Source: Solen grandis (Eukaryota; Mollusca; Bivalvia; Adapedonta; Solenidae). Taken from it: DNA of 64,000 nucleotides. The position numbers and the translations under genes were made by a program. Each line of letters opens with the position of its first letter. The stretch's first letter is position 1. Below the pieces are notes generated by a model. The model was not told where the DNA came from and made no database searches. It saw only the letters and a program-made list of their open reading frames with translations. This document shows, in pieces, positions 9,428 through 20,829 of this stretch. Location: NCBI GenBank assembly GCA_021229015.1, contig CM037783.1:27846605-27910604 (forward strand). Reading direction: 5' to 3'.

Positions 9428-12083
9428 CAAAATGAGAAACAAAATTGATTAAAATTTTGCAATTAGGTACCTAGCAATGCAGCAAATAGTTCAATCAAGT
9501 ATACAAGTCGCACTAGTCGAATATTCTATTTCTTATTTATATCACAATTTGAAGCATAAAAACTGTTTTACAATTATTCCAAAAAAAAGGATCAAACTTT
9601 GGACTGCCGTAATATAACAAAATCAAGTCCGATCTTCTAAAACTTAACATTACTGGAAAGGGCTCTTGGAGAACTAAAAATTTGTCCATATACTTTCAAT
9701 GAAATATTTTTAGTTTTGGAGCTATTTGAAAACCTTGACCTTTTCATTTATTTTTTTACTTTTTAATTGTGAGGCCATTTCAAACATAACAATACATAAC
9801 TTGTGAAAATGTCATGAAGAATGAACAAAAAATATAGTCAGGAGCGACAAAAAACATGTTTTAGAAATTTTAATTTTTCCTAAAATTTAGTGAAGTTTGA
9901 CCATTTCTAGAGGACAAACCATGCATTTCTTAAATTCGCCACCCCAAATATTTTGTGCGTATATGTCTTTCAAATCATATGCAGCAAACAGAATTCGTTT
10001 ATCTGATCTCTAACAAAAATGGATAGGTTTTTCGTAGACCTACCCTCATTTGCACAGATTTTTGCAGGGTTCGAACATTCAACCTTCATTAGCTCAAAAA
10101 ATTTCACCAAATCGCATCCTTGAAACCTATCACTATTCTTTAGGGTATGAACAAGGAACAGAATACAAAAAACCGCATTTGAATCGGACCTCAAATAACT
10201 GAGTTATTAGCTATTAATAAATTTCATGCAAAACGCCCACTAGCGGGAAAAGCAAGAAATAAATTGACATTTTCTCAAGGATCATCTTCAAATATGTGGT
10301 AATAACTGATTACAATTTCATACATGTGGCTTTTCTGATCAATGATCTATGCCGTTCAGAAAAAAGGGTTAGAAAAATAACTAGAATCGCTATCGCGATA
10401 TCATCGGTTTTCGCGAAAGCAATTTCATTCAGTTCACGAGTCGCATTATTCGAAAAACATATTTCTTCATTCACTGGCTTGTCGAATAGTGTTAACAGTG
10501 ATCTTTCAAACATTTTTGTTGCAATGTTTAAGCAGACTTTTTGCCCAGTAGAATATTTTTGAGTATTAACTGTAAGTTATGTAGTCACGAACTTGAAAAC
10601 TTTCTTATCGAATTCGGCTAGTGCCACATTAGATGTGTGTGTTGCTTTATGATGGCGACAAACGACATTTCTAATAGATAAACAACAATAATTGCAAATG
10701 ACACACAACAGTATAGAATGACACATGACAATGCAACATGACACGCGACATTATTACGAACTAATGTTGCATTGAATTACTATCATTTTCATGAAATATC
10801 GCATTAATTTTTGTGTGTCGTTTCAAATTGATGTCATCAAGGAACAGAATGCAAAGATAAATCACATAAAATCAGACTTAATTTTTTTCATTTATAAAGA
10901 GTGATTTCAAGCAAAGCGCCCCCTAGCGGCAAAATGAGAAACAAAATTGAGTAAATATTTTCTATTAGGTACCTAGCAATGCAGCAAATGGTTCAATCAA
11001 GTATACAAGTCGCACTAGTCGAACATCCAATTTCTTATATATCACAATTTGAAGCATAAAAACTGTTTTACAATTATTCCAAAAAAGGATCAAACTTTGG
11101 ACTGCCGTAATATGACCAAATCAAGTCCGATCTTCAAAATATAAACATCACTGGAAAGAGCTCTTCAAGAACTAAAACTTTTGTCCATATACTTTCAATG
11201 AAATATTTTTAGTTTTGGAGCTATTTGGAGCCGAATAAAAACACAATAATTGTAATATGACCTTGACCTGTTCATTTATTTTTTAAATAATTAATTATGA
11301 GGCCCTTTCTGATATAACAATACATAAATTGTGAAAATTTCATGAAGTATAAACAAAAAATAAAGTCAGGAGCGAAAAAAAAAACCTGTTTTTGAAACAT
11401 TAATTTTTTCTACAATTTAGTGAAGTTTGACCGTTTCCAGAGGACAAACCATGCATTTATTAAATTAGCCACCCCATATATTTTGTGCGTATATGTTTTG
11501 CAAATCATTTGCAGCAAACAGAATTCTTCTATCTGATGTCTAACAAAAATGGATAGGTTTTTTGTACACCTACCTTCATTTGCACAGGTTTTTGCGAGGT
11601 TTGTACTTACAACCTTCTGTAGCTCAAATACTTTCAGCGACACGTACCCTCGAAACCTATCATATTTTATTAGGCTATCAACAAGGAACAGAATGCAAAA
11701 AAACGCATTTGAATCGGACCTCAAATAACTGAGTTATTATCTATTGATAAATTTCATGGAAAATGCCCCCTAGCGGGAAAAGCAAATAATAAATAAAAAT
11801 TTTCTCAACGTAAGGCTCATCTTCAAATATGTGGTAATAACTGATTAAAATTTCATACATGTGGGTTTTTTTATTATGGAGCTAGGCCGTTCACAAAAAA
11901 GGGTTAGAAAAATAATAATAACTAGAATCGCTATCGCGATATCATCGGTTTTCGCAAAAGCAATTCCATTCAGTTCACGAGTCGCATGATTCGAAAAACA
12001 TTTCTTCATTAAATGGCTTGTTGATACTGTTAACAGCGATCTTTCAAACATATTTGCTGTAATGTTTAAGTAGACTTTTTACC

Positions 12084-12993
12084 CAAACGCTGAGAACAGA
12101 TATACACGTTAAGGAAACCAACAACCACCAATACCTTGATTACACGTCGTGCCATCCAAAACAGTGTAAAGATGGAATACCTTATAGCCAGGCAAAGCGT
12201 TTTAGAAGAATTATACCGGACGACAACAGCTTTAGATCATCTCTTCAAGATCTCAAACATCACTTCAAAGAACGAGGGTATCCGGGTATTGTCACCGACC
12301 GTGCTTTCGAAAAAGTGTCAACATTGTCCCAAGAAGACGCTCTACAACCGCCCAGGAGATGTGCAGACAAAGTTATACCATTTACGGTTGTTTACAACCC
12401 GTCACTTCCTAATATTGGCTCTACAATTTACAAATATTGGGATATATTAAATTTATCCGAAAAAGAAGAAGTTAAAAATGTACATAAAACGTTCAAACCC
12501 ATATTGGCATATAAACGACCAAAAAGTATGGGGGACTTTTTAACCCGTGCAGTTTTCGCGCTCTGTGGATAAAACCCATGTATCAAGTGCCTGTGGGAAA
12601 ACACGCTGTTCACACTGCAAGAGATAAACGTTGGCGAAGGCAACGGGGGAACGCTTTTCATTACACGAAAACACAAACTGTTCAACTAAAGATGTAACTT
12701 ACCTTATTACGTTTAAAAAGTGCCATAAACAGTATGTTGCTCAAACTAAACAACCTGTGTCAAAACGCATGAACAGCCATAGGTTTGACATTACAAACTT
12801 TACTGAACCTGCATTTTCCACGTTAGTTGCTTCACATTTTAATGACGATTTCCATAGTAGAAATGACTTTTCGTTTATGCCAATTGATTTTGTAAAAGAT
12901 AGCATGAATCGTTTGTGTAAAGAAACCTACTGGATACATAAACTTAAGACTTTATACCCTAATGGGATGAATTCAAAAGTCATTTTAATGTAA
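12084..12993 (+). pseudogene. Penelope-like element, RT C-terminus and GIY-YIG endonuclease
   Basis: Broken frames read KETNNHQYLDYTSCHPK.CKDGIPYSQAKR, SSLQDLKHHFKERGY, AFEKVSTLSQEDALQPPRR and IPFTVVYNPSLPNIG, then SEKEEVKNVHKTFKPILAYK. This is the region after the reverse-transcriptase core of Penelope-like elements. An open frame at 12631-12993 (120 codons) is a GIY-YIG endonuclease domain: TYLI at residues 23-26 for GIY, YVA at 35-37 for YIG (the glycine is alanine), R46 and H50. It ends at TAA 12991-12993 after NGMNSKVILM. At least two frameshifts lie near 12130-12330 and a stop near 12570. The reverse-transcriptase catalytic part is absent; the copy is 5'-truncated where it meets the tandem array. 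The same family is seen on the minus strand at 24795-25690. Confidence 0.85.
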
Positions 12994-13257
12994 AAGAATA
13001 ACTCTTTATTGTATAAGCTAGCTTTCGTTTTTTCCTATTTCATGTTTTTATATATTCATACTATAGGAAATTATGTATTCTATAATTCGAAAGCTAGATA
13101 CATTTATATAACGTTCAGTTTACCGCGTCATGACCACTCTCTTACACATCGGCTTACATTACGAGGAACGAACGACAACTCTGCTTGGAGATTGCGTTAT
13201 GACGTTACGTTTATGACGTAACTTCCGCTTGTTGTTATTGTTGTTATTCAAATTATC

Positions 13258-13280
13258 CTGATGAAGACGTAAGCCGAAAC
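13258..13280 (+). other. Hammerhead-ribozyme-like core in the Penelope tail
   Basis: CTGATGA at 13258-13264 and GAAAC at 13276-13280 flank an 11-base segment, the spacing of the two conserved hammerhead boxes. Terminal hammerhead motifs are established for Penelope-like elements. A 5-bp closing stem is possible between TTATC just before the core and GATAA at about 13290. The base expected before the cleavage site is not canonical and the inner stem is weak, so activity is doubtful. Confidence 0.3.
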
Positions 13281-13304
13281 GTTGATGAATGATAAACATT
13301 ATAT

Positions 13305-13545
13305 GTGTTTTTGTTGGATTTACTATATCGAAAAAGAAATGTTATAACCTCAATATATGTAGTTAAAACCCTAAAGGATAAAGATATAGTGTTTTTATAA
13401 AAATAAATCACCTTATTATACAAAGGTATAACTTTACAAGATAAAGGCAAATTACTGATATATAATTATAAAAGAATATTATATGAACATAAAACTATAT
13501 TTGGTAAAGATAAACTGTTATTATATACATGTACATGTATTATAT
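13305..13545 (+). repeat. AT-rich tail repeat of the Penelope element
   Basis: The landmarks CCTCAATATATGTAG, CCCTAAAGGATAAAGAT, GATAAAGGCAAATTACTGA and AAAACTATATTTGGTAAA all reappear in reverse orientation in 21280-21480. It lies directly downstream of the Penelope endonuclease frame and probably belongs to that element's long terminal region. No protein is encoded. Confidence 0.65.
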
Positions 13546-14607
13546 ATTATCTAACCAATCGGCCACCGGGGACAGTCTCTATGTAATTGACATTTAATTA
13601 TCTTACATACCCTTGGCATTACTTAAAATAAACAAAAATAAGCCTATTTACATTGCCTAAAAATCACCTAAAATCATTTAAGTCGATTTGTTCCTTTACC
13701 GTGTTGACTTAAGTTTACTATGTGTGCACGATACAGTGTAGTACTTGTACTTTTTCAGTGTGCAAGATAAATAATAAATAATAAGAAGCCGTACCCCTTC
13801 AATGTGTGGAATATCAATTAGCCGTACACACATGCATGTAAGCCGCCGTACAGTGTAGGAAGATGATAATAATTAGATTTTGTCGTTAATTAGAATTATA
13901 GCTAGGAAGAAAATATATAGGGCCTTTGATTTCATTTTTTCTATAAAATCTAAATTTAACACTGCGTTAAAGAGACAATTTCCATTGCTTGTGGTTGGTA
14001 ATGCTGTTTTGTTCAGTAATATTCTTCTAGAATGATATTGCAACTCTGTAGAGGTGTGAGGCAGATTAATGAATTCACTGTGTAAGGATTTGTTCACACA
14101 AACTTTCTCTCTTCACTCCATCTATTAGATGTGAAAGTCCTTCTTTTGAGGCATCGAGATCTTTAGCGAAATCAAATAAACTATCTTCTGTCGATCTACA
14201 CGACACACAGAACAATATATTATGATGATGATGATGATGATGATGATGATGGCGACGTGTGTAGTATAACTATGATGATAATGATGCTGATGATGACACT
14301 TACCACATTAATAATAGTAATATTGTTTCAGTTTAAATTTTACAATTATAGCCATTACATGTATAATAGAACAAACAAACAAACGAACGAAGGGTATTTT
14401 ACAGAAAAAGTATTTACAGAGAAGTAAACACATACTTGCTTAAAGATTTCAGTCGTTTTAGAAAAATTGCAAAAATCAGTAAATATTACAGATTCATGAA
14501 AAGCTGATATACTAATCACAATATCATCAGTTAGTGATCAACATCTCAAATATGATTTACTATAATCTTAAGTACTAATTATAGAAGAAGAAAAATATCG
14601 AAACGCG
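13546..14607. other. Non-coding interval with an ATG/GATGAT microsatellite
   Basis: No gene is visible. A (GAT)n run spans about 14222-14252, with a shorter one at 14273-14296. ACAAACAAACAAACGAACGA lies at about 14372-14391. Bases 14440-14650, the left flank of the satellite, reappear in corrupted form at about 15590-15790. Confidence 0.7.
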
Positions 14608-17600
14608 ACCTACTATAGTTGTTACTAAATATACATTACAAATGAAAGTTACAGGTCAACTATAGTTCTGACTAAAATATACATTACACATGAAAGTTAC
14701 AGGTCAACTATAGTTCTTACTAAAATAAACATTACACATGAAAGTTACAGGTCAACTGTAGTTCTTACTAAAATATACATTACACATGAAAGTTACAGGT
14801 CAACTATAGTTCTTACTAAAATATACATTACACATGAAAGTTACAGGTCAACTATAGTTGTTACTAAAATATACATTACACATGAAAGTTACAAGTCAAC
14901 TGTAGTTTTTACTAAAATATACATTACACATGAAAGTTACAGGTCAACTATAGTTCTTACTAAAATATACATTACACGTGAAAGTTACAGGTCAACTATA
15001 GTTCTTACTAAAATATACATTACACGTGAAAGTTACAGGTCAACTATAGTTGTTACTAAAATATACATTACACATGAAAGTTACAGGTCAACTATAGTTG
15101 TTACTAAAATATACATTACACATGAAAGTTACAGGTCAACTATAGTTGTTACTAAAATATACATTACACATGAAAGTTACAGGTCAACTATAGTTGTTAC
15201 TAAAATATACATTACACGTGAAAGTTACAGGTCAACTGTAGTTGTTACTAAAATATACATTACACGTGAAAGTTACAGGTCAACTATAGTTGTTACAAAA
15301 TTTACATTCACCATTATTGTTAAGGTCCTATCTTTAGCTATAAATATAATTAACGAAAGTACAGTAACTATCTGTGTCGACTAATATACTTACACGTGAA
15401 TATTTACGGTGTAATGTAGTGTGACGTTAAATATACATTATCAATGTAAAGATGACATCAACACATTATAGTTTTCAATATACATAAATGAAGTTTCAGT
15501 CATTAATTGTTACAATATACATTACACGTGAAAAGAACAACAAGTCTACTAATAGAAGTATTTACAGTGTATTTACAGGTAACTATATTGTAAAATAAAT
15601 TACACGTTTAGAAATTAATGTGCAAAAGTTACAGTCAAATATACATGTTCATGAAAAGTATTATACTATATACATATCATCGTTAAGTTACAGGTCTAAA
15701 TATGATTTTACTAAATTAATACTAATTAACAACAGAAAATTATCGAAGGTCATATAGTTGTTACTAAATATACATTACAATGAAAGTTACAGGTCAACTA
15801 TATATTCTACTAAATATACATTACACATGAAAGTTACAGGTCAACTATAGTGTTACTAAAATAACATTACACATGAAAGTTACAGGTCAACTTAGTTTTA
15901 CTAAAATATACATTACACATGAAAGTTACAGGTCAACTATAGTTCTTACTAAATACATTACACTGAAAGTTACAGGTCAACTATAGTTGTTACTAAAATA
16001 TACATTACACATGAAAGTTACAGGTCAACTATGTAGTTTTTACTAAATATACATTACACGTGAAAGTTACAGGTCAACTATAGTTTTACTAAAATTACAT
16101 TACCATGAAAGTTACAGGTCAACTATAGTTGTTACTAAAATATACATTACACATGAAAGTTACAGGTCAACTATAGTTGTTACTAAATATACATTACACA
16201 TGAAAGTTACAGGTCAACTATAGTTGTTACTAAAATATACATTACACGTGAAAGTTACAGGTCAACTGTAGTTGTTACTAAAATATACATTACACGTGAA
16301 AGTTACAGGTCAACTATAGTTGTTACTAAATATACATTACACATGAAAGTTACAGGTCAACTGTAGTTTTTACTAAAATATACATTACACGTGAAAGTTA
16401 CAGGTCAACTGTAGTTCTTACTAAAATATACATTACACATGAAAGTTACAGGTCAACTATAGTTTTTACTTAAATATACATTACACGTGAAAGTTACAGG
16501 TCAACTATAGTTGTTCCTAAATATACATTACACATGAAAGTTACAGGTCAACTATAGTTCTGACTAAAATATACATTACACGTGAAAGTTACAGGTCAAC
16601 TATAATTGTTACTAAATATACATTACACGTGAAAAATACAGGTAAACTATAGTTTTTACTAAAATATACATTACACATGAAAGTTACAGGTCAACTATAC
16701 TTTTTACTAAAATATACATTACACATGAAAGTTACAGGTCAACTATAGTTCTGACTAAAATATACATTACACGTGAAAGTTACAGGTTAACTGTAGTTGT
16801 TACTAAAATATACATTACACATGAAAGTTACAGGTCAACTACATGTATAGTTTTTACTAAAATATACATTACACATGAAAGTTACAGGTCAACTATAGTT
16901 GTTACTAAATATACATTACACGTGAAAGTTAGAGGTCAACTATAGTTCTTACTAAATATACATTACACGTGAAAGTTACAGGTCAACTATAGTTGTTACT
17001 AAATATACATTACACGTGAAATATACATTACACGTGAAAGTTACAGGTCAACTATAGTTGTTACTAAAATATACATTACACATGAAAGTTACAGGTCAAA
17101 TATAGTTGTTACTAAATATACATTACACGTGAAAGTTACAGGTCAACTATATTTCTTACTAAATATACATTACACGTGAAAGTTACAGGTCAACTATAGT
17201 TGTTACTAAAATATACATTACACGTGAAAGTTACAGGTCAACTATAGTTTTTACTAAAATATACATTACACATGAAAGTTACAGGTCAACTATAGTTGTT
17301 ACTAAATATACATTACACGTGAAAGTTACAGGTCAACTATAGTTGTTACTAAAATATACATTACACGTGAAAGTTACAGGTCAACTATAGTTGTTACTAA
17401 ATATACATTACACGTGAAAGATACATTACACGTGAAAGTTACAGGTCAACTATAGTTGTTACTAAAATATACATTACACGTGAAAGTTACAGGTCAACTA
17501 TAGTTGTTACTAAAATATACATTACACATGAAAGTTACAGGTCAAATATAGTTGTTACTAAATATACATTACACATGAAAGTTACAGGTCAACTATAGTT

Positions 17601-18454
17601 GTTACTAAATATACATTACACATGAAAGTTACAGGTCAACTATAGTTTTTACTAAAATATACATTACACATGAAAGTTACAGGTCAACTATAGTTGTTAC
17701 TAAATATACATTACACGTGAAAGTTACAGGTCAACTATAGTTGTTACTAAAATATACATTACACGTGGAAGTTACAGGTCAACTATAGTTGTTACTAAAT
17801 ATACATTACACGTGAAAGTTACAGGTCAACTATAGTTGTTACTAAAATATACATTACACGTGAAAGTTACAGGTCAACTATAGTTCTTACTAAATATACA
17901 TTACACGTGAAAGTTACAGGTCAACTATAGTTGTTACTAAAATATACATTACACATGAAAATTACAGGTCAACTATAGTTGTTACTAAAATATACATTAC
18001 ACGTGAAAGTTACAGGTCAACTGTAGTTGTTACTAAAATATACATTACACGTGAAAGTTACAGGTCAACTATAGTTGTTACTAAATATACATTACACGTG
18101 AAAGTTACAGGTCAACTATAGTTGTTACTAAATATACATTACACATGAAAGTTACAGGTCAACTGTAATTCTTACTAAAATATACATTACACATGAAAGT
18201 TACAGGTCAACTATAGTTGTTACTAAATATACATTACACATGAAAGTTACAGGTCAACTATATTTCTTACTAAAATATACATTACACATGAAAGTTACAG
18301 GTCAACTATAGTTCTTACTAAATATACATTACACATGAAAGTTACAGGTCAACTATAGTTGACTTGTTACTAAATATACATTACACGTGAAAGTTACAGG
18401 TCAACTATAGTTGTTACTAAATATACATTACACATGAAAGTTACAGGTCAACTG
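14608..18454 (+). repeat. 48-bp satellite array
   Basis: About 70-80 tandem monomers of 47-48 bp are present. Each reads ACTAAAATATACATTACAC, then (G/A)TGAAAGTTACAGG, then TCAACTATAGTTGTT. The 47-bp form lacks one A in the ACTAAAA run. Each monomer contains the palindrome CAACTATAGTTG, an AGGTCA half-site, and either CACGTG or CACATG. Variants TAGTTCTT and TAGTTTTT are interspersed. The right end is sharp at about 18454. The array is interrupted by the degraded patch 15300-15785. It is non-coding. Confidence 0.95.
15300..15785. other. Degraded patch in the satellite, probably mis-assembled
   Basis: Clean monomers stop at about 15296 and restart at about 15780. Between them satellite fragments are scrambled with many single-base deletions. 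Bases 15590-15790 also repeat the array's left flank: TTCATGAAAAG, ATATCATC, CAGGTCTAAATATGATTT and AAAATTATCGAAGG correspond to 14490-14620. The first clean-looking monomers after 15780 still carry missing bases until about 16100. This pattern fits unpolished read sequence or a failed haplotype join better than biology. Confidence 0.6.
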
Positions 18455-18865
18455 AGACTGTGAGAAACTGATCAATATGTAGCATGTGTATATTAATATC
18501 CTTCAATTTTTAACTGGTATCCCTTGAATGGAAAGCAAAATATATGTGTTTTAAAATATTTTTAACAATACATGGCAATGGTATGGTTTCATACAAACTA
18601 AATAAAAAGTGGTATTCGTTTTCTATAACATTCATTTTACATTGTGTGCATTTTCTTTCATCTAGGTATATTTGTATATCTTCAATTTTCAATTGCAAGG
18701 TCGTGAGATGAGAGTCTGAATTTTGATATGGCTATTCTTAATTGATAATTTTAATTCGCTGTCTTCGGGAATTATTTATACGTTGACACCAGGTCTTCAT
18801 ATATACGTCATATACTCGTATATGTCAATAATTCTTTGTTTTATCATTGAAAAGTTTATATCAGT

Positions 18866-19096
18866 TGTTGTTGTATTGGGGTTTACCGTCGCTGCGATAG
18901 TATTTCAATCATATAGCGACGTCCAGCTAATTACAGGTGGAGGAAGACCCCGAGTACACAGAGGTACCCGGGTAGAACCACCGACCTACCGCAAACCAGC
19001 TGGAAGGCTTCCTCCCTACTGGGATTCGAACCCACAGCGGTGAGGGGCTGAGAGATTTGTAATCCATGACTGTAACCGCTCGGCCACGGCGGCCCC
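18866..19096 (-). mobile_element. tRNA-derived SINE, family A, full length with 13-bp target duplication
   Basis: On the minus strand the head contains the A box TGGCCGAGCGGTTA and the B box GGTTCGAATCC. A middle domain (GGAAGCCTTCCAGCTGG; GTCGCTATATGATTGAAAT; AGCGACGGTAAAC) follows, and the tail is a short CAA repeat. AGTTTATATCAGT flanks it on both sides (18853-18865 and 19097-19109), which proves retroposition into the LINE remnant. Other family A copies are at 24571, 50119, 51240 and 57079. The box sequences are polymerase III promoter elements. It is not a functional tRNA. Confidence 0.9.
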
Positions 19097-19240
19097 AGTT
19101 TATATCAGTACCATTTTTAACTTGCCATATATTATATAATCCTATATTTGTTAATATTTCTTTTATATTTTATGCCCAATTCGTTTTTCCATAAGTATTT
19201 CCATTTTCGTATCGTGGTATAATTGATTGTATACTTGTTT

Positions 19241-19543
19241 AACCGGTGGCCGAGTTGTTAGAGCGTCCGCCTCTCGAGAGGGAGGTCGTGGGTTCGATCC
19301 ACGGCCGCGACATACCAAAGTTGTAAAAAACGATACTGTTATAGCTCCCTTGCTTGGCACTCAGCATATAAGGGTAGTTGTAGGACTGGTTAGCTCGGTG
19401 TAAGGATAATGTGACTGGGTGTGGTACCATGCCACATGTCTACAGTGTGATACTGCAGTGTGGCAGCACTATATCTGCCTCAAGTAGACATCGTCTCCAA
19501 ATGACTGAAATACTGTCGGTGGGACGTTAAACCCGACAAACTA
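19241..19543 (+). mobile_element. tRNA-derived SINE, family B
   Basis: The head GTGGCCGAGTTGTTAGAGCG and the B box GGTTCGATCC identify a tRNA-like promoter. The body contains ATCGTCTCCAAATGACTGAA, then ATACTGTCGGTGGGACGTTA near the 3' end. A related middle/3' domain occurs in molluscan SINEs of the V-SINE type, which I name only as a resemblance. It is inserted in the minus-strand LINE remnant. No clear target duplication was found. Decayed relatives are at 21894-22153 and 51592-51825. Confidence 0.85.
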
Positions 19544-19811
19544 TATTTTTAAACTGCTGGAAGCTTCTGATTTAAGAATTTTAATCCAATATTTTATCAT
19601 AATTATTTGTCTATGTATTCCATAACCAAATTTTGATTTTTTAACATTTACAAAGTTTCTGAGGAATTTACAGTGTACTTTTTCTATATCGTTAGTATTA
19701 TATTCACCCCATACTTCCGCCCCGAAATGAAGGATTGACCCAACTAAGTTGTCGAATAATATGCAACCTGTTTTCTACTATTGCCAATATCCTATTTAGT
19801 GCTAAAATTCA

Positions 19812-19922
19812 ATATATATATATATATATATCAACAGAACAGAACACATATAAATAAAATATTATTTAACATTAAAACACACATCACCATCATCTTCATC
19901 ATCATCATTATCATCATTTACC
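19812..19922. repeat. Microsatellites (TA)n and CAT/ATC-rich
   Basis: A (TA)10 run lies at about 19812-19831. A CATCAT-rich stretch covers about 19882-19920. Confidence 0.9.
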
Positions 19923-20829
19923 TGTAAATTTTGTCAACACTAATTGATTTAGTCAAGTATGATGTTATTAGCGATCAATTGTGCATATAGGGTCCCCCTT
20001 ATACAGAAGTGTCCCCGTACTGTGTTATGAGGCAACCAGGCACGCATCGCAGGAAAGATACTCTACGACATAAATAAAAAAAAAAAAAAAAAAATAATAA
20101 ATAATAAAAAAACACATTATAAGATGAGACATTGGTAATCTTTACTGATGTTCAGTCACACAAATTAATTTGTCATAATAAGATAAAAAAAAGTCAAATA
20201 TTTAACTTACAATAATTATATTTTATTATTATGCATGTGAACAAAGTTGAAAGATTTATGAAAACAAACAGTCAAACTAATTATTAGTACTGCCTTAACA
20301 TGATTAATGATAAAAGAGACTTTTCTATTATCAGCATCTTTTAATTATTCAAAATTAATACATACAATAAATAAGTAACAATGCAAAATTATGCAATTTG
20401 CTTTGATGATTAATTTCTTCATGGGTGATTTAAAATGCTATCCATATATTGGCAATGTGCCAATGTTCACCAAGCGTGAAATACAGACACCGCTAGTTGG
20501 TTTATTGGGGGCCCCCCACTGTGAACTCCCAGCAGGGTGACATTCTTCTCTTATCTTGGAGTTGAAAATATCACGTTTTGCCGGTACTAGATGACATGTT
20601 TTAAGTGCGATATAAAGTATACGACATTGTTTCAGAATAATTTTAGGTTTACTAGACGGCGGAACTTGTTATGGATGAAACATATATGATCGTGCATATC
20701 AGATTCTTAGAAACGTAATAATTTCAATAAAACTTACCCTTTGGTCAAGCTTCGCTCGACTTTTTCTCGCTTCGGTTAGTACCAATATCCGGTGTTGCTC
20801 CCATACGGTGAAAAAACACTTTATATAAT
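19923..20829. other. Non-coding interval
   Basis: No gene is supported. There is a poly-A stretch near 20077-20092 and a GGGGGCCCCCC palindrome at about 20507-20517. AAGCTTCGCTCGACTTTTTC near 20748 looks like part of a decayed repeat. Confidence 0.6.

Larger units (their letters stand above)
6239..12083 (+). repeat. Tandem array of ~1.5-1.7-kb units (about 3.6 copies)
   Basis: The landmark ATCAAGTCCGATCTTC recurs near 6251, 7917, 9622 and 11120. Between landmarks the same ordered blocks repeat: GAAGTTTGACC plus GAGGACAAACCATGCATTT; GATAGGTTTTT; AACCGCATTTGAATC; a CCTAGCGG block; ATCGCTATCGCGATATCATC; TTTAAGCAGACTTTTT; ACAAACGACA plus ACTAATGTTGC; and AGGTACCTAGCAATGCAGC. Unit 1 has the ATCGCGATATC block doubled (6999 and about 7200). 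Unit 2 lacks the blocks between AACCGCATTTG and AGGTACC and carries the insertion 8087-8943. Unit 4 stops at a junction with a Penelope-like element near 12084. No unit has a real protein frame; short ORFs here are chance. Confidence 0.8.
18455..19800 (-). pseudogene. LINE reverse transcriptase C-terminal remnant, interrupted by two SINEs
   Basis: Reading the minus strand from 19800 down gives LFDNLVGSILHFGAEVWGEY, NTNDIEKVHCKFLRNFVNVK, then IHRQIIMIKYWIKILKSEASS. After the SINE at 19241-19543 come YNQLYHDTKMEILMEKRIGH and NIGLYNIWQVKNGTDINFSM. After the SINE at 18866-19096 come IKQRIIDIYE, and finally ERKCTQCKMNVIENEYHFLF. The GAEVWG box and the terminal Cys-x2-Cys...ENEYHFL motif are standard for the C-terminus of one non-LTR group. 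Stops and shifts make it dead. The copy abuts the satellite at its 3' side. Confidence 0.8.

Noticed and set aside
12428..12685. Minus-strand 85-codon frame
   Set aside because: It is a shadow of the plus-strand Penelope coding remnant.
13253..13450. Minus-strand 65-codon frame in the Penelope tail
   Set aside because: It is antisense to a non-coding terminal repeat.
14608..18454. CRISPR-like or regulatory array of 48-bp repeats
   Set aside because: Monomers are contiguous with no spacers; it is a satellite.
19050..19310. tRNA-like A and B boxes as real tRNA genes
   Set aside because: They are heads of SINEs with long bodies and target duplication; the cloverleaf does not complete.
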